From the NCBI GenBank assembly GCA_024704765.1, contig JAKMXF010000299.1:1002556-1066555 (forward strand): 64,000 nucleotides of DNA, written 5' to 3'. Of the stretch, positions 59,582 to 64,000 are shown piece after piece. Made by a program: the position numbers and the translations under genes. The notes beneath the pieces were generated by a model, which saw nothing but the letters and a program-made list of their open reading frames with translations, had not been told where the DNA came from and made no database searches. Position 1 is the stretch's first letter. Every line of letters begins with the position of its first letter. The DNA comes from Oopsacas minuta. Its lineage: Eukaryota > Porifera > Hexactinellida > Lyssacinosida > Leucopsacidae.

Positions 59582-59622
59582 CAGAACCCCAAGGTATCCA
59601 AGCTTGGCCTTATGTTAGTTTA

Positions 59623-59790
59623 AGTAGACTCTGCTTAACAAGACCACATTGGTACCAGGCCATTTTGACTCGATAAAGCGGAATAAAGGTTTTGGACCGA
59701 TTAATCGGAGTTATTAATACTATTTGTATCGTTCTGCTTCTGGCCAAGTGACCCGATTAAACAATGGCTCTATTAAACATAGTCTACAGT
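59623..59790. repeat. pogo/Tigger-type MITE, about 168 bp
   Basis: The left end AGTAGACTCTGCTTAACAAG pairs with the inverse of TGTAGACTATGTTTAATAGA on the right. Internal ATTAATCGGAG and CCGATTAAAC repeat the CGATTAA motif seen in the other pogo-type copies. Confidence 0.7.
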
Positions 59791-60087
59791 AGTTCCAGAC
59801 GATGTTCTTTTAACCAGAAAATACATTTACCGCTTATGTCAAAGCAATAACTTCTTACAAAGCCATCAGTTTATTCAATTATCCACAAAATCTAATCCGG
59901 TTAAGAGAGGAACACACATTGGCCCATTTAAGTTTGATATAGCGGAAGTTGAGTGTAGGTTCAATTTTACCAAAAACCAAATAAAAGAACGCATAAAGTT
60001 TACAACGTAGTAGTAATTGGGCTACACACCCGTCAACATATAATCTAATAATTTTGAATTTCTATTGCTAGACTTCTATTGTTGTAC
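59791..60087. other. non-coding spacer
   Basis: Short stretch with no recognisable feature. Confidence 0.4.
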
Positions 60088-60695
60088 CTATACTAGAATC
60101 TTGTCAAAAGTTTCTAGAACAGATTCATAATGATTACCTGTATGTACATTATATATTGATCCATTAGCATTAGCGGGAGTCGAATTCAATACCTCATCAA
60201 ATGAAGAACCTTTGTCGGAGAATACATTGCAACAATTTCCAGTCTCTTTCACAAACACCCATATATCAGTCTTATATAGAAGCGCTGCTGTAAATAGTTC
60301 CAAATCTTGGACTATACTAAACTAGAACTGACAATTTCGGTTGAATGCTCAATAGATAAAACATTACACAGTAATATGAAGACTCGATTAATTTCTCCCA
60401 TCGCAATACTCCTCAAAATTGCAGCAAAAGCATGCAGTATTTGTTGTTTTAGAGTTTTATCTATTCTAAATGTTTTTGTCAAGTTATGACTCAGCTTATG
60501 CATTATATGAGCAGAACACAAATGAATAACAGTTAAGACATCCACATCAACCGATCTTTCGTCTGAATTTAGAATTATCCAACAACGCTCTAGATACCCT
60601 AAAATATTATCTTTATTAAATGCTATACACGTATTCTGAATTAATCCCCAACCGTAATCTATTTCCACTCTTGTAATGATTATTTCTTTGTGCAC
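60088..60695 (-). pseudogene. transposon-type protein remnant with OTU-like C-terminus
   Basis: From 60695: EIDYGWGLIQNTCIAFN, YLERCWIIL and TVIHLCSAHIMHKLSHNL (Cys and His as in several transposase families). This pattern recurs in uncharacterised, multi-copy invertebrate proteins as I recall them. A short frame change at 60304-60311 leads to ELFTAALLYKTDIWVFVK then SIYNVHTGNHYESVLETF. The last part matches the end of OTU cysteine proteases: hydrophobic strand with DIxV, then the GNHYxSV box with the active-site His. The N-terminal OTU Cys box is not present here. Role and class are unknown. Confidence 0.5.
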
Positions 60696-60779
60696 AAAAT
60701 ATATTTATTATTATGCTTTAACTCTACAACATCTCGACTACCATATTACACATATCCCTGTAGCAGATATGAGAAGTTA

Positions 60780-61615
60780 GGACAAAGGAACTGTTGAGAT
60801 GATCTACTTCCTTAGCAAATGGTACTTGAATTCAATGTTAGTTCTGTCAATTGCGAGGTCGATGCAGGATTAGGATTATGCAGCCTAGAGTACACATCAT
60901 GTTTGGCTACAGTCATCAACTTCGGGGCCAAAAGTAAATCATTCAAACTGTTCATGTTTATCGAAGAACTAATACAAACAATCTCACCAATTACCGGGTT
61001 GATGTCCCTCCCACTGAAAAAGTCAAATATCCTGGAAAAATCATGGTATGGGGCGTGATGTCATACCAAGGACTCTCAGATCTCCATATAATCCCCCAAA
61101 GACAAACTGTGCCATCAGAATATTATGTAAAAGTCCTATTGAAACTGTCTCTAACATCCAGCATACTTCAAACGAGAGATTCAGAGACGATCATAGAGAG
61201 AAAATTGTTGCCAGATAGGTCCCAAGCAATTTTTCAACAAGATGGAGCCCCGCACATACTTCCAAAAGAAGCCAGGAGTGGTTGAAAAACAATATGGCAG
61301 GTTTGGGACAAAAGAATTATGGCCTCCGAACTCACCAGACTTAAATCCTTCGAAAACCTCTGGGCTATTTTGCAAACCAAGCTAGATGCAAAGGAGCGCG
61401 CAACCAACCTAAAAGTTTTAGAAAAACAGTTAAATTTGGTCTGGAAAGAAATCTCACCGGAGACACTAGAAAGACTCATAGCTGGGATGCTTGGTCGAAT
61501 TGGAAAATGTCTAAAACTGCATGGAGATTACATAGGAAAGTAACACCAGATCTATTTAGATAAAACTAGAGAATAGCGGGGGTTTTAAAAAGGGATATCA
61601 ATTTCTTAACACCCT
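60780..61615 (+). mobile_element. Tc1/mariner DD37E-type element, copy 3, 5'-truncated
   Basis: The right end CTTAACACCCTG with TA outside (61616-61617) mirrors the CAGGGTGT start of the other two copies. The left end and the DNA-binding half of the transposase are missing or unrecognisable before about 60930, so the start given is approximate. Confidence 0.75.
60930..61543 (+). pseudogene. DD37E transposase, catalytic half only
   Basis: The reading begins near the first Asp region (KSFKLF, no clear DES block) and continues in another frame with GKIMVWGVMSYQGLSDLHII and QRQTVPSEYYVKVLLKLS. The second Asp block is AIFQQDGAPHI. After a deletion of one or more bases the Glu block reads KSFENLWAI. 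The C-terminus is ERLIAGMLGRIGKCLKLHG followed by DYIGK. The break between the second Asp and Glu prevents counting the spacing here; assignment to DD37E rests on resemblance to the copies at 8.3 and 51.2 kb. Confidence 0.8.
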
Positions 61616-61617
61616 GT

Positions 61618-64000
61618 ACTATGATTACACTTTTGTCGCCAAATACTTGGAGGTGTGTTATCAAGTGCTGGTATAGGAAATATTCTCAACACATTTGGTC
61701 CTGTGCATTCAAAAGTTAGGAATAGCTTAGGAATTGCTAAAGCAGGAAAATTAGTATTTATATACAAGCTGTTGAATCCCCACGAATAATATCTCCCAGT
61801 TCTTCATAAATACGTACTCTAGTTTTTCACCTTCTTCATTAATAAATTTTTAGTTATTCGGATTCATCAGTGACTAATATTCTATTATACATACATTGCG
61901 AATTTATGGTAGAATTCCACGTGATTATGAGTAGATAAAAATAAACAGAAGACTAAATGTGATAAATGAAATAAATGCAATAATCTGATTTAAATCAGAA
62001 AAATCATGATTTTTTATTTTTTTAATAAATTCATGAACTTCCAACCCTATGGCATCGAGGGAGTACAAATCCAAACTCTTAATACAAGTCTTATTGACTA
62101 AGGTTTGTTGTCTATTTTCAATATACAGTATTTCTCGAAAGTACTTCTGGACGATTATATATTTCGAGGATCCTTCAGGGGTGCGATTATTCGAAGAAGA
62201 GCTACTTACTATTCGAGGAAAAAGGTATCTAAATTCTGCCCAATATATCAAAGATTGTATTATTTCTCCACATTGTATAATTATATTTTCGTTTCGACCC
62301 TCCTTCTATGGAACCAAATAGTTTGATTACTTCAAGTGGAATCAATATTTCAAAATTTAACTTCATTTCTGTCTAGTTAAATTATTTCCGTCTCATCGGA
62401 ATGTGTGTTAGATGTATAGTAATCAATTGCTATAACAAAAGTTAGATTATCTTGACACGTTTTCTGGCGAGTACGACGCATGTAATATATTTATGCTCCA
62501 TTTTAGTTCCACGAGTCCCACTTTTTAGTTTCAATTCATACAAAGAAGTTGTGAGTTCACTTTCTGTTGGCCCTGGCGTTAGCGGTTCTATTTGGGGCAT
62601 TATTTGTAAAAAACTACATGGCTGCAATAAACGGCTCAACGAAAATCAATTATTTGAAAATTGGAAAATAATTCGCACAATAAGCGTGTGTTATTCGAGC
62701 GAGTAATTTATCCATCAGTCTCGCCTCAGCCATCTATAGATTTCACACCGTGTAAATCGCGTCCTCAATGTCTACGATCCCCACAAAGTACAACGAAATC
62801 ATTGATTGTGGGTATAGTCTCAACTCTTTCTCGATAGAGGATTCGCCACTCTTCAAACTGCCAGAATGTATCGAGATACTGTCCATTGCCTGGAATCTGC
62901 ATCTTCTTTTCATGATAATCATGAGGGTATATGTTGAGGTTCAATTGAACAGGATTTGTTAGATGTCAGGCTAATGGTAATTTGGTCTTCAGCTGGATCT
63001 AACCCAACTCATTACTATGATTTGAGGGATGACCAATGTAGTATCAACCTTTGCGGATGTAATGATAGTCAGATATTATTATTACAACAATCACCAGGCT
63101 CAGTTATGAAATTATTGTTGTAACTTTTACCGTTATCTGAGTCCAAATTCTTACGAAAATTTTGGGAATTTGAAAGTATAAAATTTGTACAGTGTAGTTC
63201 ATTCGCAAATATATTTCCAAAAAGTTAATATGAACATCAAGTATTGAGCAGACAACCTTGTTGGTAATGTGGATGGTTCTACATAAAATTGATAGTATAT
63301 CATATATTTTTGTTTGAGAATAAGTACTGCTTCTGACCAAAGATCAGATGAGTAAATTTGTTCATTGGATAGTCAAATTGCGAGACCAGTTTCATGTATA
63401 GATATTGAGGCATTTAATGCTGTCCATACTAATTGCATTAATACTAGAATATGTGGAATATAAAATTTCCCCGGATTGTCCCCAACCCCTGGCCCTGAAA
63501 ATATTCCTCATCATCTGTTGATGAGGATTTTGCAGATGAAGATCCTATCAAGTGCAACAATATTATTAAAAATACAGTTAATTACCAAATAGTCCCGTTA
63601 TATGATAAATCTGATGAATTTCTTATGTCACTGAGTCGATCGTCAATGGTGAATTTCTTCTTGAGATTGGTCAATCGGATAGTATACATTTTATCGATTT
63701 ACATGAAGAGAAAGGTTGAATAGAGATTAGACAACTGTGTTTAGCAATTAATTATCTAAAATATATCTTGCATGTGATCTTAAATTTCACAATTATTGCT
63801 CTAAAATTTCTTCCAGTCGTAAAATAAATGCGCCCTATTTTCGAGCATCTGCTGAATGCAAGTTTTATAATTTTACAAATTTGAGTTTAGTGTTGACGAG
63901 ATTGTACTACAAATATAATGACAATAGAATCTGGAGTAAGTGGTTCACTCTCCTTGCAACTTTCTGATGGAGAGACTGTAAATGTACCTTGGGTCAATTA
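61618..64000. other. mostly non-coding; unplaced open frame at 63490-63719
   Basis: No recognised gene. An ATG-less forward frame at about 63490-63719 (SSSVDEDFADEDPIKC ... MSLSRSSMVNFFLRL) runs about 76 codons before its stop. It may be a coding exon or chance. At 63919 an ATG opens a frame (MTIESGVSGSLSLQLSDGE) still open at the window's edge. Both need flanking sequence. Confidence 0.35.

Noticed and set aside
1-64000. CRISPR arrays, rRNA or tRNA genes
   Set aside because: No regularly spaced direct repeats, no rRNA-like conserved blocks, and no cloverleaf I could fold convincingly by eye; tRNAs cannot be fully excluded without a scan.

Overview
This is a stretch of AT-rich, repeat-dominated nuclear DNA from an animal, most likely an invertebrate. 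There are no operons or bacterial-style gene packing. Nearly every recognisable protein is a decayed eukaryotic transposase: P-element/THAP, hAT, Tc1/mariner, pogo/Tigger, MULE, a Helitron and a Ginger-like integrase transposon. The only intact cellular-type gene I can defend encodes a CREB3/CrebA-type membrane-anchored bZIP factor. The species cannot be fixed from the sequence alone. An arthropod such as a copepod or an aphid-like insect, or a cnidarian, would fit the element mix, but that is inference.

Layout: a pogo/Tigger transposase remnant (about 1.4-2.1 kb); a P-like element with THAP finger and inverted ends (2.5-5.9 kb); a pogo-type MITE (7.5-8.0 kb); a Tc1/mariner DD37E element (8.2-9.6 kb); a reverse-strand hAT (10.7-13.1 kb); a perfect 32-bp hairpin (13.1-13.2 kb); several MITEs and a MULE fragment (14-18 kb); a second hAT with 8-bp target duplication (20.6-24.7 kb), itself holding a Tc1-like element that contains the 874-base assembly gap. 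A reverse-strand Helitron follows (24.7-32.2 kb) with Rep, PIF1 helicase and OTU parts, split by a roughly 2.2-kb forward-strand insertion that carries a different transposon-type protein. Next come a Ginger-like integrase element with about 134-bp inverted repeats and a ubiquitin-specific-protease-like second ORF (33.0-36.2 kb), an NHL-repeat pseudogene scrap (36.3-36.8 kb), another Tc1-like element (37.0-38.3 kb), MITEs, and the CREB3-like gene (41.6-42.7 kb, reverse).

The distal third is mostly non-coding with MITEs. It also holds a three-level nest at 50-52.8 kb (a dispersed repeat interrupted by a DD34D mariner interrupted by a nearly intact DD37E Tc1), a GATC-rich block (53.4-53.8 kb), an OTU-like transposon remnant (60.1-60.7 kb) and a third, 5'-truncated DD37E copy (60.8-61.6 kb).

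The transposons do not form a pathway. The strongest common thread is that three unrelated elements (Helitron, Ginger-like, and the 60-kb remnant) each carry a ubiquitin-protease-like domain (OTU or USP). The least ordinary single object is the Ginger-like element with the USP-like ORF. All frames except the bZIP gene contain stops or frameshifts, so most of this is fossil sequence; the DD37E copy at 51.2-52.5 kb looks youngest.
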